A stretch of DNA of 64,000 nucleotides from Marinobacter sp. 2_MG-2023 (GCF_030546935.1 NZ_JAUOPH010000009.1:1-64000), one strand, 5' to 3'; shown: positions 1-9,353, counted from the first letter of the stretch. Notes: a model not told the origin generated them from the letters alone. Program-made: numbers and translations.

Positions 1-2
1 TA

Positions 3-752
3 TTCCGTACCATTCCTTCGAAAGTTCTGACTATGGAAGACCTCGGCATGGGCCAGGTTTTCAAGGATATTTCCTCGGTGCCTCGTGGGCTCGTGTTGGT
101 CACCGGGCCGACCGGTTCCGGTAAGTCCACCACCCTGGCGGCTATGATGGATTACATCAACGACACCCGCTACGAGCATGTTCTTACTATAGAAGACCCG
201 ATCGAATTCGTGCATGACTCCAAAAAGTGCCTGGTGAACCAACGGGAAGTGCACCGGGATACTCTGGGTTTTAACGAAGCTCTGCGCTCTGCGCTGCGGG
301 AAGATCCCGATATCATTCTGGTAGGTGAGCTGCGGGACCTTGAAACCATACGCCTGGCACTGACCGCTGCGGAAACGGGTCACCTTGTATTTGGTACCCT
401 GCATACAACCTCAGCGGCAAAGACCATTGACCGAGTGGTAGACGTGTTCCCGGCGGAAGAAAAGTCCATGGTGCGCTCCATGCTTTCGGAGTCACTGCAG
501 GCAGTTATTTCCCAAACTCTGATGAAGAAAATGGGCGGTGGTCGTATAGCGGCCCATGAAATCATGATTGGCACCGCTGCGATTCGTAACCTGATTCGCG
601 AAGATAAAATCGCCCAGATGTATTCGTCAATCCAGACAGGCGGCTCTCTGGGTATGCAGACGCTGGATCAGTGTCTGGAACGCTTGCTGCAGAAAGGCCT
701 GATCTCAAGAGATGCAGCCCGGGCCAAGGCGAAAATGCCTGATAATTTCTGA
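3..752 (+). CDS. pilT: Type IV pilus retraction ATPase PilT (5' end outside window)
   Basis: This is the C-terminal part of the hexameric ATPase that powers twitching motility by depolymerising the type IV pilus at the inner-membrane base. The frame is open to the left edge and reads FRTIPSKVLTMEDLGMG, so about 95 residues of the usual ~344 are missing. The Walker A motif GPTGSGKST, the acidic Asp box (IEDPIEF), the Walker B region (DIILVGELRD) and the His box (TGHLVFGTLHT) are all present. pilU follows 50 bp downstream on the same strand, the usual arrangement. The methionine at 33 is internal, not the start. Confidence 0.97.
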   Translation, partial: FRTIPSKVLTMEDLGMGQVFKDISSVPRGLVLVTGPTGSGKSTTLAAMMDYINDTRYEHVLTIEDPIEFVHDSKKCLVNQREVHRDTLGFNEALRSALREDPDIILVGELRDLETIRLALTAAETGHLVFGTLHTTSAAKTIDRVVDVFPAEEKSMVRSMLSESLQAVISQTLMKKMGGGRIAAHEIMIGTAAIRNLIREDKIAQMYSSIQTGGSLGMQTLDQCLERLLQKGLISRDAARAKAKMPDNF

Positions 753-802
753 TCCTCTGCTTGTAGCGAGTCGGTGTATAAAAAGAAAATAGGTAATTAA
801 AA

Positions 803-1924
803 ATGGAATTCGAAAAGCTTCTTCGACTGATGGTAGAAAAAGGAGGCTCAGACCTCTTTGTTACGGCCGGTGTCCCGCCCAGTATGAAGGTGAACGGTAA
901 GGTGTTGCCTGTTACCAAAAATGCGTTAACGCCGGAGCAGACGAGGGAGTTTGTTTACGGCGCCATGAATGAAAAGCAGAGGATCGAGTTTGAGGAGACT
1001 CACGAGTGTAACTTTGCTATCAGTGCCCGGGGGATCGGCCGTTTCAGGGTGAGTGCGTTCTTCCAGCGCAACCTGTGTGGCATGGTACTGCGGCGAATAG
1101 AAGTAAAAATTCCTCAGATCGACGAGCTGTCGCTGCCAGAAATAATCAAAGAGCTGGCTATGACCAAGCGCGGCCTGATCATGTTTGTGGGGGCGACGGG
1201 TACCGGCAAGTCGACGTCGCTGGCGGCGATGCTGGGGCACCGTAACCGGAACAGTCGTGGGCACATTATTTCCATAGAAGACCCTATCGAATTCGTGCAT
1301 CAGCATCAGGGCTGCATCGTGACGCAGCGGGAAGTCGGAATTGATACCGAGAGTTTCGAAGTGGCACTGAAAAACACGCTTCGACAAGCGCCCGACGTTA
1401 TCCTCATCGGTGAGGTGCGTACCCGTCAGACCATGGAATACTCAGTCCAGTTTGCCGAGACGGGTCATCTTTGCCTTGCTACGCTGCACGCAAACAATGC
1501 TAACCAGGCGCTTGACCGTATCATCCAGTTTTTCCCGGCGGAGCAGCACAACCAGATCTGGATGGACCTTTCTCTTAACCTCAAAGCGATCGTGGCTCAG
1601 CAACTGATTCCGACACCGGACGGCAAAGGCCGTAAGGCCGTTATTGAAGTGCTGATCAACACGCCGCTGGTAGCGGACCTGATTCGTAAAGGTGAAGTGC
1701 ATAAACTCAAGGGGTTGATGTCCAAGTCCAACGAATCTGGCATGCGGACGTTCGACCAGGCCCTGTATGAGCTCTATGCCGAAGGCTCTATTACTTATGA
1801 AGACGCGCTGGCTCACGCCGACTCGGCTAATGACCTGCGGCTGATGATAAAACTGGGTACGGATGCCCAGGGTGCAGACAAGTTGTCATCCTCTGTTGAT
1901 AAGTTGACCATTCAGGATACCTGA
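803..1924 (+). CDS. pilU: Type IV pilus accessory retraction ATPase PilU
   Basis: PilU is a PilT paralogue that assists pilus retraction and supports force generation together with PilT. The 373 residues include an N-terminal PAS-like region, Walker A GATGTGKST, the Asp box (SIEDPIEFVHQ), the Walker B region (DVILIGEVRT) and the His box (TGHLCLATLHA). The C-terminal extension of about 30 residues beyond PilT is typical of PilU. The ribosome-binding site is weak. The leader is A-rich and contains an AAnAAnAA string at 780-787. The gene follows pilT and is probably cotranscribed with it. Confidence 0.96.
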   Translation: MEFEKLLRLMVEKGGSDLFVTAGVPPSMKVNGKVLPVTKNALTPEQTREFVYGAMNEKQRIEFEETHECNFAISARGIGRFRVSAFFQRNLCGMVLRRIEVKIPQIDELSLPEIIKELAMTKRGLIMFVGATGTGKSTSLAAMLGHRNRNSRGHIISIEDPIEFVHQHQGCIVTQREVGIDTESFEVALKNTLRQAPDVILIGEVRTRQTMEYSVQFAETGHLCLATLHANNANQALDRIIQFFPAEQHNQIWMDLSLNLKAIVAQQLIPTPDGKGRKAVIEVLINTPLVADLIRKGEVHKLKGLMSKSNESGMRTFDQALYELYAEGSITYEDALAHADSANDLRLMIKLGTDAQGADKLSSSVDKLTIQDT

Positions 1925-2045
1925 CCCCAACATGCCGGTAATGGCCGAAAATGGTTAATTTATCAAATCAGTAGCTTTAGCATTTGAGGCCACCGGTAAC
2001 AGCTGCGTATACTCCGCCCTACAATACAAAGGAGATGCCGCTGTT

Positions 2046-3467
2046 ATGAAATCCAAACTTCTTACCCGTGCTGTTCGGCTGGCAACGCTGGCCGCAGTAG
2101 CCGCCCCTGCCAGCGTCTTTGCGGGTGGTTTTTCCCTGAACGAGCAAAGTGCCAGCGCCATGGGTACGGCTAATGCCGGTGCTGCTGCGAACCCGGAAAA
2201 CGCGACCACTGTTTATTTCAACCCGGCGGGCATGAGCCAACTCAAGGGCACCAATATTTCTTTTGGTGCTGCGATTCTGGATATTGATGCTGAGGCAAAA
2301 GACGGAGCAAGGGCAAACAGTCAGCTCCCTTCCGCTTACCCCCAAAGCGAAGTTCAGGGTACGACTGGCGGTGATATCGCAGACCCGGCGCTTTTGCCAA
2401 ACCTTTATCTGACTCATGAAGTCAACGATTCGATTGATGTGGGCTTCGGCATCCACGCGCCATACGGTTTGGCTGCAGATTATGACGACGATTTCGTTGG
2501 CCGCTACTTTGCGGACAAAACCGAGCTGACAGCGCTTTCATTTACGCCGGCCATTTCGGTAAATAACGGTCAGGGTTTGTCGATGGGTATTGGCCTTAAC
2601 GTGCTTTACGTTGAAGGCAAACTCACGAAGTTTGTAGATAACTCGGGCACGATTGCCGGGGCTGGAGGCAATGTTGTTCCTGGAACTCCAGAGCAAGGAT
2701 ACGCGGACATTGAGGGTGACGATGTTGCCGTGACCTTCCAGCTTGGTTTCCTTTACGAGCTGAATAGCCAGACCCAGATTGGCCTCAAGGCGCAAACCGG
2801 CACTGAGCTTGATCTTCAAGGCGATGCCAAGTTTACAGACTTCGCGGCAGTGGATCCGGCCTCGGGCTTTGTTGGAGCGATTGATTCTACAGAGCCTGCA
2901 AGCGTGCCGTTGGCTATTCCAGAAAGCATCACCGCCAGCATCCGGCACAGGTTGAACGATGAGTTTACGGTTCTGGCAGGTGCAACTTATGCGCGGTGGA
3001 GCCGGTTCGAATCTCTCGATATATACGGGCGTGATTCCAGCAAGCCGCTGACATCCAATAGCCCGGGTGGCATGCCCGACCAGCTGACACACATCCCTGA
3101 AGAATGGAAGAATACCTGGCAGCTCAACGTAGGTGGTATTTACCAGGCAACGCCTGAGTGGGCATTCAAGGCAGGTTATGCCTGGGACGAGTCGCCGGTA
3201 GACCAATACGTTACGGCGCGTATTCCTTCCAGTGATCGTCACTGGCTGACACTCGGTGCACAATGGAAGCCGGCGCAGAGCGGCTGGACAATAGATGCTG
3301 CGGTAGGCACCTTGTTGTTTACGGACGATCCGAAAGTTTCGGATCAATCCTACGTATTAACGCCTGCAGGCACTGTCCCGAACCCGAGGGACCCGAACTC
3401 AGTATACGAGGGCGAATACGAGCTTGAAGCCTGGAGCGCTGCTATCCAGATCAGTAAAGCTTTCTGA
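2046..3467 (+). CDS. FadL/OmpP1-family outer membrane porin
   Basis: This is a predicted outer membrane beta-barrel that moves long-chain fatty acids or other hydrophobic compounds across the outer membrane. A signal peptide of about 26 residues ends near VFAGGFSLNEQSASAMGTA. The mature N-terminus has the FadL-family pattern: GFSLNEQ hatch start, then ATTVYFNPAGMSQL. The protein ends in an aromatic residue (ISKAF), as expected for BAM-inserted barrels. The 473-residue length is usual for the family. An AAAGGAG ribosome-binding site at 2028-2034 supports the start. Substrate cannot be read from sequence. A second, divergent FadL-type porin lies at 29789-31126. Confidence 0.9.
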   Translation: MKSKLLTRAVRLATLAAVAAPASVFAGGFSLNEQSASAMGTANAGAAANPENATTVYFNPAGMSQLKGTNISFGAAILDIDAEAKDGARANSQLPSAYPQSEVQGTTGGDIADPALLPNLYLTHEVNDSIDVGFGIHAPYGLAADYDDDFVGRYFADKTELTALSFTPAISVNNGQGLSMGIGLNVLYVEGKLTKFVDNSGTIAGAGGNVVPGTPEQGYADIEGDDVAVTFQLGFLYELNSQTQIGLKAQTGTELDLQGDAKFTDFAAVDPASGFVGAIDSTEPASVPLAIPESITASIRHRLNDEFTVLAGATYARWSRFESLDIYGRDSSKPLTSNSPGGMPDQLTHIPEEWKNTWQLNVGGIYQATPEWAFKAGYAWDESPVDQYVTARIPSSDRHWLTLGAQWKPAQSGWTIDAAVGTLLFTDDPKVSDQSYVLTPAGTVPNPRDPNSVYEGEYELEAWSAAIQISKAF

Positions 3468-3506
3468 TCCATTTGTAGTGCTGGGAGGCTGGTTCCGTTT
3501 CCGGAG

Positions 3507-3869
3507 TCAGCCTACCACTTGCCCCCGGTATATTCTCTTCTTGTGCTGGGGCTCCTCCCCGAAGCTTTCCTCTTTTCGTTCACGTTGATCTTCCATGATC
3601 GCTTGCCCCCTGTACGTTTTTGGCGTCGGGTTCTGTTCTTCGTCCTGTGTTTGTAACTCTGGCACTCTCCGTTTTAGTGTTTCCCAGGTATGAATCAGAT
3701 GACGGGAGCGTGTTTTGCTCGCATAGTCGGCCAGGTGTTGCTCGAGATCTGCTTCATCGAAATGAAGTTTTACTCCAAATTCCGATTGAATCAGACGCCG
3801 GCACTGGTGTACCAGTTTTAGCAGAGAAGGGTCGAACAACCAGCTGCGTTCGGTGGCTATAGGGTTCAT
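3507..3869 (-). CDS. Hypothetical protein with C-terminal YRGQ repeats
   Basis: I do not recognise this 120-residue protein. The first ~75 residues look like a small helical domain (LLKLVHQCRRLIQSEFGVKL...). The tail is very polar and contains two copies of a short motif, KTYRGQAIMEDQ and RIYRGQVVG, about 25 residues apart; the second forms the C-terminus. YRG-type motifs recall short proteins such as DUF4278, but this is only a resemblance. There is no signal peptide or membrane segment. A GAGG-type ribosome-binding site precedes the ATG. It lies downstream of polA on the same strand and converges with the FadL-like gene. Confidence 0.7.
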   Translation of the reverse strand: MNPIATERSWLFDPSLLKLVHQCRRLIQSEFGVKLHFDEADLEQHLADYASKTRSRHLIHTWETLKRRVPELQTQDEEQNPTPKTYRGQAIMEDQRERKEESFGEEPQHKKRIYRGQVVG

Positions 3870-4062
3870 GGAAGGACCTCACATCGGTGTCACTACATCG
3901 GGGTTTATACCGGACCTGCGGATTAAAGCAGGTTTCGTGCCGATCAAGCGGTGTAGCAGAATCACCGGTTTGTGGGAGGCTGCAGGAGAAAGTGTGCCCC
4001 ATTTCCGTGCACTCCATGCTAAATGCGAACAGAAACAGGGCGTTACATTCCAGCTATTGAGG

Positions 4063-6807
4063 TTAGTGAGCCTCATCCCAGTTGTCACCTGTGCCGGCTT
4101 CAACCAGGAGTGGGACCTTCAGGCTGGCGGCAGCAGACATGCGTTGAACCAGGCCTTTCTTGACCTCCTCCAGGGATTCTTCCCGCACTTCGATGATTAG
4201 TTCATCGTGGACCTGCATGGTCATGCTGGCATTGTTTGCGTGCTCTTTGCGCAGCCAGCTGTCTACCTCAATCATCGCCCGCTTGATGATATCTGCGGCA
4301 GTCCCCTGCATAGGTGCATTAATGGCGGTGCGTTCGGCTGCCTGTTGAAGCTGCTTGTTGCGCGCATTGATTTCAGGCAGGTACAGACGTCGGCCAAACA
4401 GGGTTTCGACATAACCGTCGTCGTGAGCCTGTTTGCGAATGTTATCCATGTATTGCAAAACCCCCGGGTAGCGTTCGAAATACCGGTCGATATATTGCTG
4501 GGCCACCTTGCGCTCCACATCCAGCTGGCGGGCCAACCCGAACGCGGACATGCCGTAAATCAGGCCGAAGTTAATGGCTTTGGCGCTGCGCCTTTGATCA
4601 CCGTTTACGTCTTCCAGGGCCACACCGAAGACTTCTGCAGCGGTTGCTTTGTGAATGTCCTCTCCATGTTCAAAAGCTGTCAGCAGACCTTTGTCCCCGG
4701 ACAAGTGGGCCATGATCCGCAGCTCTATTTGTGAGTAGTCAGCCGCGATAAGTTTGCAGCCTTCCTCAGCAATAAATGCCTGACGAATGCGCCGGCCCTG
4801 TTCCGTGCGGACAGGAATGTTCTGCAGGTTGGGCTCTGAGGATGAGAGCCGCCCGGTAGCCGTAACCGCCTGATGGTAGGAGGTGTGTACACGTCCAGTG
4901 CGGTGGTGGATCAGCTCTGGCAAGGTGTCTGTGTAAGTTGATTTGAGTTTGCTCAGACTGCGATGTTCGAGAATCAGTCTCGGAAGCTCGTGTTCGTGGG
5001 CCAGCTCCTGCAAGACAGGTTCCGCTGTCGAGGGTGCCCCTTTGGGGGTTTTTTTGATCACAGGCAGCCCCATCTTCTCGTAGAAAATGGCCTGTAACTG
5101 CTTGGGCGAGCCCAGGTTAAATTTCTCGCCGGCAACGTCATGGGCCTCTTTTTCCAGCTCGGCCATTCGCTCTGCCAGTTCCTGGCTGTGCTGGCGCAGA
5201 GTGTTGGCTTTTATCAGAATGCCGCGCTGTTCCATGCGGGATAAAACTGGCACCAGGGGGAGGTCGATATCCTCGTAAACTGACTGCAGCTTCCCAGTCG
5301 CGGCCAACTGTGGGCGTAGAACCTGATGCAGGCGCAGGGTTATGTCGGCGTCTTCAGCGGCATAGGGGCCCGCCTTTTCCAGCTCCAGCTGGTTAAAGGT
5401 AAGTTGTTTGGCGCCTTTGCCGGCAATGGATTCGAAGGTGATGGTTTCTTCGTCCAGGTAGTTCCTGGCCAGAGTGTCCATGTCGTGGCGGGAGGACACG
5501 GAGTTGAGCACGTAGGACTCCACCATGGTGTCTTCAGCGATACCTTCCAGGCAGATATCGTGGTTGGCCAGTACATTCTTATCGTACTTCAGATTCTGGC
5601 CAACTTTCTTCTGCTTCGGGTCTTCCAGCAGAGGTTTGAACTGAGCCAACACCTTGTCGCGATCAAGCTGCTCTGGCGCTCCCATGTAATCGTGGCCGAA
5701 GGGTACATAAGCTGCTTCGCCCGCTTCTACCGCGAAGGATACACCCACCACTTCGGCGCTCATGTAGCGCAGGCTGGTGGTCTCTGTGTCAAACGCGAAG
5801 AGCTCGGATTTCCTTAGCCGTTCTACCCATTCATCGAGCTCTTCCTGATTAACGATTACGCTGTAGCGTTTTTCCAGGGGTGTTGCCGTGCTGCTATCAA
5901 TGGATTCTGCTGTTTTGCTGTTGCCGGCTTCGGCGGTTTCCGGTGCCTTGGCCTCCAGCTCGGCAATCCAGCTGCGCAGCTCATACTCGCGGAACAGGGC
6001 CAGCAACTCCTCATCATTTTGTTGCCGCTCCTTCAGGTCTTCCAGGCCAAAGTCCAGGGCAACGTCCATCTTGATTGTGGCAAGCTCGCGGCTCAGAGGC
6101 AGGGTATCTATGGCTTCTCGTAAGTACTCACCAATCTTGCCTTTGATTTCGCCTGCATGCTCTATCACGCTGTCGAGATTGTCGTAGGCCTCGAGCCACT
6201 TGACCGCTGTTTTCGGGCCGCACTTATTGACGCCGGGTATGTTATCGACCTTGTCTCCAACCAGAGCCAGATAATCGATTATCTGGTCGGGGCGAACGCC
6301 AAACTTTTCTAGCACACCGTTTCGGTCCATCCGGGTTTCAGTCATGGTATTGATCAGTGTTACGTGGTCGCTGACCAACTGAGCCATATCCTTGTCACCG
6401 GTCGATACCACGACATCAATGCCTTTACTGGTGGCTTCCTCGGCCAAAGTTCCGATCACGTCATCGGCTTCCACGCCCTCTACAATCAGCAGTGGCAGCC
6501 CCATGGCCTTAACCATCTGGTGAATAGGTGCAATCTGCATGGCCAGATCGTCCGGCATGGGCGGGCGGTTGGCTTTATACTCGTCGTACAGGTCGTGGCG
6601 GAAGGTTTTGCCCTTGGCGTCGAAGACTACAACCAGCTTCGAGCCGGGGAAGTCCTGCTCCAGGCGCCGGATCATCGCGATAACGCCTTTAATGGCGCCA
6701 GTAGGATGATTCTTGCTGGTTGTCAGTGGTGGAAGTGCATGATAAGCACGGAATAAATAGGACGAACCGTCCACAAGCACCACAGGTGGGGTCTTTTGTT
6801 CAGTCAT
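4063..6807 (-). CDS. polA: DNA polymerase I
   Basis: DNA polymerase I replaces Okazaki-fragment primers and fills repair gaps. The 914-residue chain has the 5'-3' exonuclease domain (VDGSSYLFRAYHALPP at the start; GDKVDNIPGV), a 3'-5' exonuclease domain with FDTETTSL near residue 350, so proofreading looks intact, and a family A polymerase domain with DYSQIELRIMAHLSGD, RRSAKAINFGLIYGM and QVHDELIIEV. I start at MTEQKTPPVV because that is where family similarity begins; the frame is open for 73 more codons upstream, but that stretch resembles no PolA sequence. The gene is divergent from the DUF2782 gene, as near polA in Pseudomonas. Confidence 0.97.
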   Translation of the reverse strand: MTEQKTPPVVLVDGSSYLFRAYHALPPLTTSKNHPTGAIKGVIAMIRRLEQDFPGSKLVVVFDAKGKTFRHDLYDEYKANRPPMPDDLAMQIAPIHQMVKAMGLPLLIVEGVEADDVIGTLAEEATSKGIDVVVSTGDKDMAQLVSDHVTLINTMTETRMDRNGVLEKFGVRPDQIIDYLALVGDKVDNIPGVNKCGPKTAVKWLEAYDNLDSVIEHAGEIKGKIGEYLREAIDTLPLSRELATIKMDVALDFGLEDLKERQQNDEELLALFREYELRSWIAELEAKAPETAEAGNSKTAESIDSSTATPLEKRYSVIVNQEELDEWVERLRKSELFAFDTETTSLRYMSAEVVGVSFAVEAGEAAYVPFGHDYMGAPEQLDRDKVLAQFKPLLEDPKQKKVGQNLKYDKNVLANHDICLEGIAEDTMVESYVLNSVSSRHDMDTLARNYLDEETITFESIAGKGAKQLTFNQLELEKAGPYAAEDADITLRLHQVLRPQLAATGKLQSVYEDIDLPLVPVLSRMEQRGILIKANTLRQHSQELAERMAELEKEAHDVAGEKFNLGSPKQLQAIFYEKMGLPVIKKTPKGAPSTAEPVLQELAHEHELPRLILEHRSLSKLKSTYTDTLPELIHHRTGRVHTSYHQAVTATGRLSSSEPNLQNIPVRTEQGRRIRQAFIAEEGCKLIAADYSQIELRIMAHLSGDKGLLTAFEHGEDIHKATAAEVFGVALEDVNGDQRRSAKAINFGLIYGMSAFGLARQLDVERKVAQQYIDRYFERYPGVLQYMDNIRKQAHDDGYVETLFGRRLYLPEINARNKQLQQAAERTAINAPMQGTAADIIKRAMIEVDSWLRKEHANNASMTMQVHDELIIEVREESLEEVKKGLVQRMSAAASLKVPLLVEAGTGDNWDEAH

Positions 6808-6894
6808 GTCAAAACGGATCCGGATTCTGATTGAAGCGTGGGTTGGCTTGTGCAACTCTGTACTCAATTCGATGGATAAAAGGGTATCACGAAA

Positions 6895-7233
6895 ATGAAA
6901 AGAATCGTCTGTTCTGCATTCCTGCTTGTCTGCGGCCTTGGGTCTGCTCTGGCGCAGGAAAGTGGTGCTTTGGATGAGGCTGTCGTTGAAACGCCCAAAG
7001 AGCCGGTCGTGATTTCCGATTATCAATCCTCCAGCGAGGGGCCACAGATTGTTATCCGGCCTGGCGATGAGGAGATTTTCTATGAGTACCGTGTGAACGG
7101 TCAGCTCATGGAGATAAAGGTGGTACCGGAAGTTGGCGTTGAGTATTACCTGGTGCCCGTTGAGGGTGGTGGTTGGATCCGCGAAACAGACTCTGACATG
7201 TTGGTGCCGAGCTGGATTTTGTTTCGCTGGTGA
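6895..7233 (+). CDS. DUF2782 periplasmic protein
   Basis: This is a small exported protein of unknown function, 112 residues long. A signal peptide of about 20 residues ends at GSALAQ. The mature part matches the DUF2782 pattern: PQIVIRPGDEEIFYEYRVNGQLMEIKVVPEVG, followed by YYLVP and a C-terminal WILFRW. The family occurs next to polA in many gammaproteobacteria, and here it is divergent from polA across an 87 bp gap. A purine-rich AAAAGGGT stretch precedes the ATG. No enzymatic motif is visible. Confidence 0.85.
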   Translation: MKRIVCSAFLLVCGLGSALAQESGALDEAVVETPKEPVVISDYQSSSEGPQIVIRPGDEEIFYEYRVNGQLMEIKVVPEVGVEYYLVPVEGGGWIRETDSDMLVPSWILFRW

Positions 7234-7308
7234 TTTTCTGCTCAGACCAGTCCAGTCAGTAGAGTAGGGCAGTGTCTGCTTTTAGTATGAACATTCTAAT
7301 TTTACCCC

Positions 7309-7322
7309 GTAACCTTGGTTAC
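7309..7322. promoter_or_regulatory. Operator-like inverted repeat upstream of the phasin-like gene
   Basis: GTAACC-TT-GGTTAC is a perfect 6-bp inverted repeat about 110 bp upstream of the phasin-like start. A second hairpin, AAGTTC-aaga-GAACTT (7393-7408), lies just before the ribosome-binding site. Either could be an operator or a leader structure. The regulator is unknown. Confidence 0.35.
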
Positions 7323-7430
7323 AAGATCAGAGAAGGGCTTTCATCTTGGGTCCCAGCAAGCAGTTATTTCTTGATGGGAAAGGATAGGAGGAAAGTTCAA
7401 GAGAACTTCAGTAAACCAAGGAGAAGTGAC

Positions 7431-7847
7431 ATGGGTAAACTTAAAACATATCAGGAACAGCTTCAGGAAATCGTAGACAAAGGCATCAACGCTGCAGAAG
7501 AGCAGCAGAAGAAGCTGGCGGCCAAGCCGTTTGACTACGCAGAGAAGCTGGAATCAGGCGCGCGTGAGTACAGTGTTAAGACTCTGCGCACCCGCTACAA
7601 CGGCTACAGTGACAGCCTTTTTGGCCAACTACGCAGCTTGAACAGCCGTTTCGGCAGTTTCGCGGCCGATCTGGTAGCAAAGCTTGAGAAAGAAGCCGTT
7701 GAAGGCGCAGACGCAGTATCTGGCGCAGCTGACGATGTTTCCAAAGCAGCTCAGGATGCCAAGAAGTCCGTACAGGCGAAAAAGCCAGCAGCCAGAAAGC
7801 CGGCTGCCAAAAAGACTACAGAGAAAAAAGAACCTGCTTCAGCCTGA
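7431..7847 (+). CDS. Phasin-like protein with lysine/alanine-rich tail
   Basis: This 138-residue protein probably binds polyhydroxyalkanoate granules or DNA. The N-terminal ~95 residues are amphipathic and helical, as in phasins. The last ~30 residues form a KKPAARKPAAKK tail like those of histone H1-like bacterial proteins and of PhaF, which binds both granules and nucleoid. The start is set by the strong AAGGAG site at 7418-7423; the frame is open further upstream but that part lacks support. It is a single-gene unit closed by a strong terminator. No PHA synthase is in the window, so the granule link is inferred. Confidence 0.75.
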   Translation: MGKLKTYQEQLQEIVDKGINAAEEQQKKLAAKPFDYAEKLESGAREYSVKTLRTRYNGYSDSLFGQLRSLNSRFGSFAADLVAKLEKEAVEGADAVSGAADDVSKAAQDAKKSVQAKKPAARKPAAKKTTEKKEPASA

Positions 7848-7891
7848 TTTAAGGTGAGGTAGTAATGCCAGTGCGGAGTGTGTGCTGGCTT

Positions 7892-7930
7892 AAAAAAAGG
7901 GCGCCAAGCTGAGTCTTGGCGCCCTTTTTT
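7892..7930. terminator. Rho-independent terminator, bidirectional
   Basis: A 10-bp perfect stem GGGCGCCAAG/CTTGGCGCCC (7899-7908, 7915-7924) with a 6-nt loop is flanked by an A run on the left and a T run on the right. It can end the phasin-like transcript on the plus strand and the pyrE/DUF4124 transcript on the minus strand. Confidence 0.92.
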
Positions 7931-7976
7931 GTTGTCTGAGTAATCGTGTGCAGTTTTTTTGTGCCTTGAAGGCGGG

Positions 7977-8630
7977 TTAATCCGCAGTACTGTCTGGGTC
8001 CAATGGCAGTGTGCGGGTTTCGCCGGTGATTTTTTCAAGCCTTTTGACATCTTCTTCATACGACTGCATCAGGGCATCTGTTTCCTGATTTTGCCAGGAG
8101 ATTTCTCTCTCGATATCGCGAATCTGCGATTCCAGTCGGCGGATCTTGTCGAGAGTTGCATCCGGAATTTTTTGTCCGCTGCGCTCCATATTGGCTGCCC
8201 GACTTTGCTCGCTGTCGAGTTGGCTTGAGATAACGGAGATATTGCCTCGTTTGAGCTGAACCAGGCCCCGAAGTTCATCCAGTTTACGGTGCATGGCCCT
8301 GATTGCCTGGTCCGGGTGACTGAAGCGCTTTAGTAGCTTGGCGTCTTGCTCGCGCTGAATGGCGAGCTCTTCCTGGCGCTGCTTTTCTGCTTCGCGGGCG
8401 GCGATTTCATCTTCGGTTGGCGCAGGCGGTATGACTTCCACCACGCGGCCGTTTGAGTTGAGAATGTCGTAGCCGCGCTTTGTGGCTTGCTGGGGGATGG
8501 TGTTGCTGATCACGACCTGCCCGGTTTCGTCCGTGTACCGGTACATGCCAGCTTTCGTGTGGGCTACTACACCCAGTGTCAGCAAGAGTGCAGAGGCCGT
8601 GGCTGAAAATGCGGTCAGGCGTTTGTGCAT
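7977..8630 (-). CDS. DUF4124 domain-containing exported protein
   Basis: This is an exported 217-residue protein of unknown role. A signal peptide of about 27 residues ends near VVAHTKAG. Next comes a DUF4124 segment, MYRYTDETGQVVISNTIP, a short WW-like beta fold common in envelope proteins. The rest (about 90-205) is rich in charged residues and predicted to be coiled coil (two long heptad-like stretches ending ISWQNQETDALMQSYEEDVKRL is the second). It begins 3 nt after the pyrE stop, so the two are probably cotranscribed. No catalytic motif is visible. Confidence 0.85.
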   Translation of the reverse strand: MHKRLTAFSATASALLLTLGVVAHTKAGMYRYTDETGQVVISNTIPQQATKRGYDILNSNGRVVEVIPPAPTEDEIAAREAEKQRQEELAIQREQDAKLLKRFSHPDQAIRAMHRKLDELRGLVQLKRGNISVISSQLDSEQSRAANMERSGQKIPDATLDKIRRLESQIRDIEREISWQNQETDALMQSYEEDVKRLEKITGETRTLPLDPDSTAD

Positions 8631-8633
8631 CAG

Positions 8634-9272
8634 TCAGACTCCGTAAAGTTCCCGGTAGCTGGCAACCTTTGCGGCGTGGCCAGAAAACTCCGGGTTGTTC
8701 TCAAGATAGTCCAGAACCTGTTCCAGACGTATGATGCTTACGACCGGAATGCCAAATTCGCTCTCCACTTCCTGTATGGCGGAGAGCTCGCTGTTCCCTC
8801 GCTCCTGTCGATCCAGGGCGATCAATACACCCGCGGGCTCTGCGCCTGAGGCATGAATAAGGTCGATGGACTCGCGTATGGCTGTGCCGGCAGTAATCAC
8901 ATCATCGACGATTAATACTTTACCCTGCAACGGGGCGCCAACGATATTACCGCCTTCTCCGTGATCTTTTTTTTCTTTCCGGTTGAAGGCAAAGGGTTTG
9001 CTGTCACCCTCGCGGGCCAATGCCATGGCAGTCACGGTTGCCAGCGGGATGCCCTTATAGGCAGGCCCGAAAATGATGTCATAATCCAGGCCGCTTCGGG
9101 CGATGGCTGAGGCATAGGCCATGCTGAGCTGCAGCAGGTCATCCCCGGTGTTAAAAAGCCCTGCGTTAAAGAAATATGGGCTGGTGCGACCGGACTTGAG
9201 TGTAAAGTCACCAAAACGAAGTACGTTGCGGCGAATGGCGAATTCAATAAATTTTTGTTGATAGTCGTACAT
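8634..9272 (-). CDS. pyrE: Orotate phosphoribosyltransferase
   Basis: PyrE joins orotate and PRPP to form OMP, the fifth step of de novo pyrimidine synthesis, in the cytoplasm. The PRPP-binding loop is clear ([18 protein letters not shown]), as are the substrate region ([11 protein letters not shown]) and the catalytic loop with [11 protein letters not shown]. The 212-residue length matches E. coli (213). The start [12 protein letters not shown] is chosen by family alignment; 20 upstream in-frame codons are dropped. It is divergent from crc, as in Pseudomonas. Confidence 0.96.
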   Translation of the reverse strand: MYDYQQKFIEFAIRRNVLRFGDFTLKSGRTSPYFFNAGLFNTGDDLLQLSMAYASAIARSGLDYDIIFGPAYKGIPLATVTAMALAREGDSKPFAFNRKEKKDHGEGGNIVGAPLQGKVLIVDDVITAGTAIRESIDLIHASGAEPAGVLIALDRQERGNSELSAIQEVESEFGIPVVSIIRLEQVLDYLENNPEFSGHAAKVASYRELYGV

Positions 9273-9353
9273 GGCAAGGCTTCTGGCGGGTGTGGATCTT
9301 TTAATAACGCGTAAAAACGGTATCATACACACAAACCGAATCAGGGAATACGT

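Noticed and set aside
3870..4063. Possible Spot 42/ErsA-like small RNA downstream of polA
   Set aside because: Such RNAs lie next to polA in some gammaproteobacteria, but I found no convincing promoter, terminator or motif in this 193 bp gap.
6808..7026. 73-codon N-terminal extension of polA
   Set aside because: No similarity to PolA; it overlaps the start of the divergent DUF2782 gene. The family start is at 6807.
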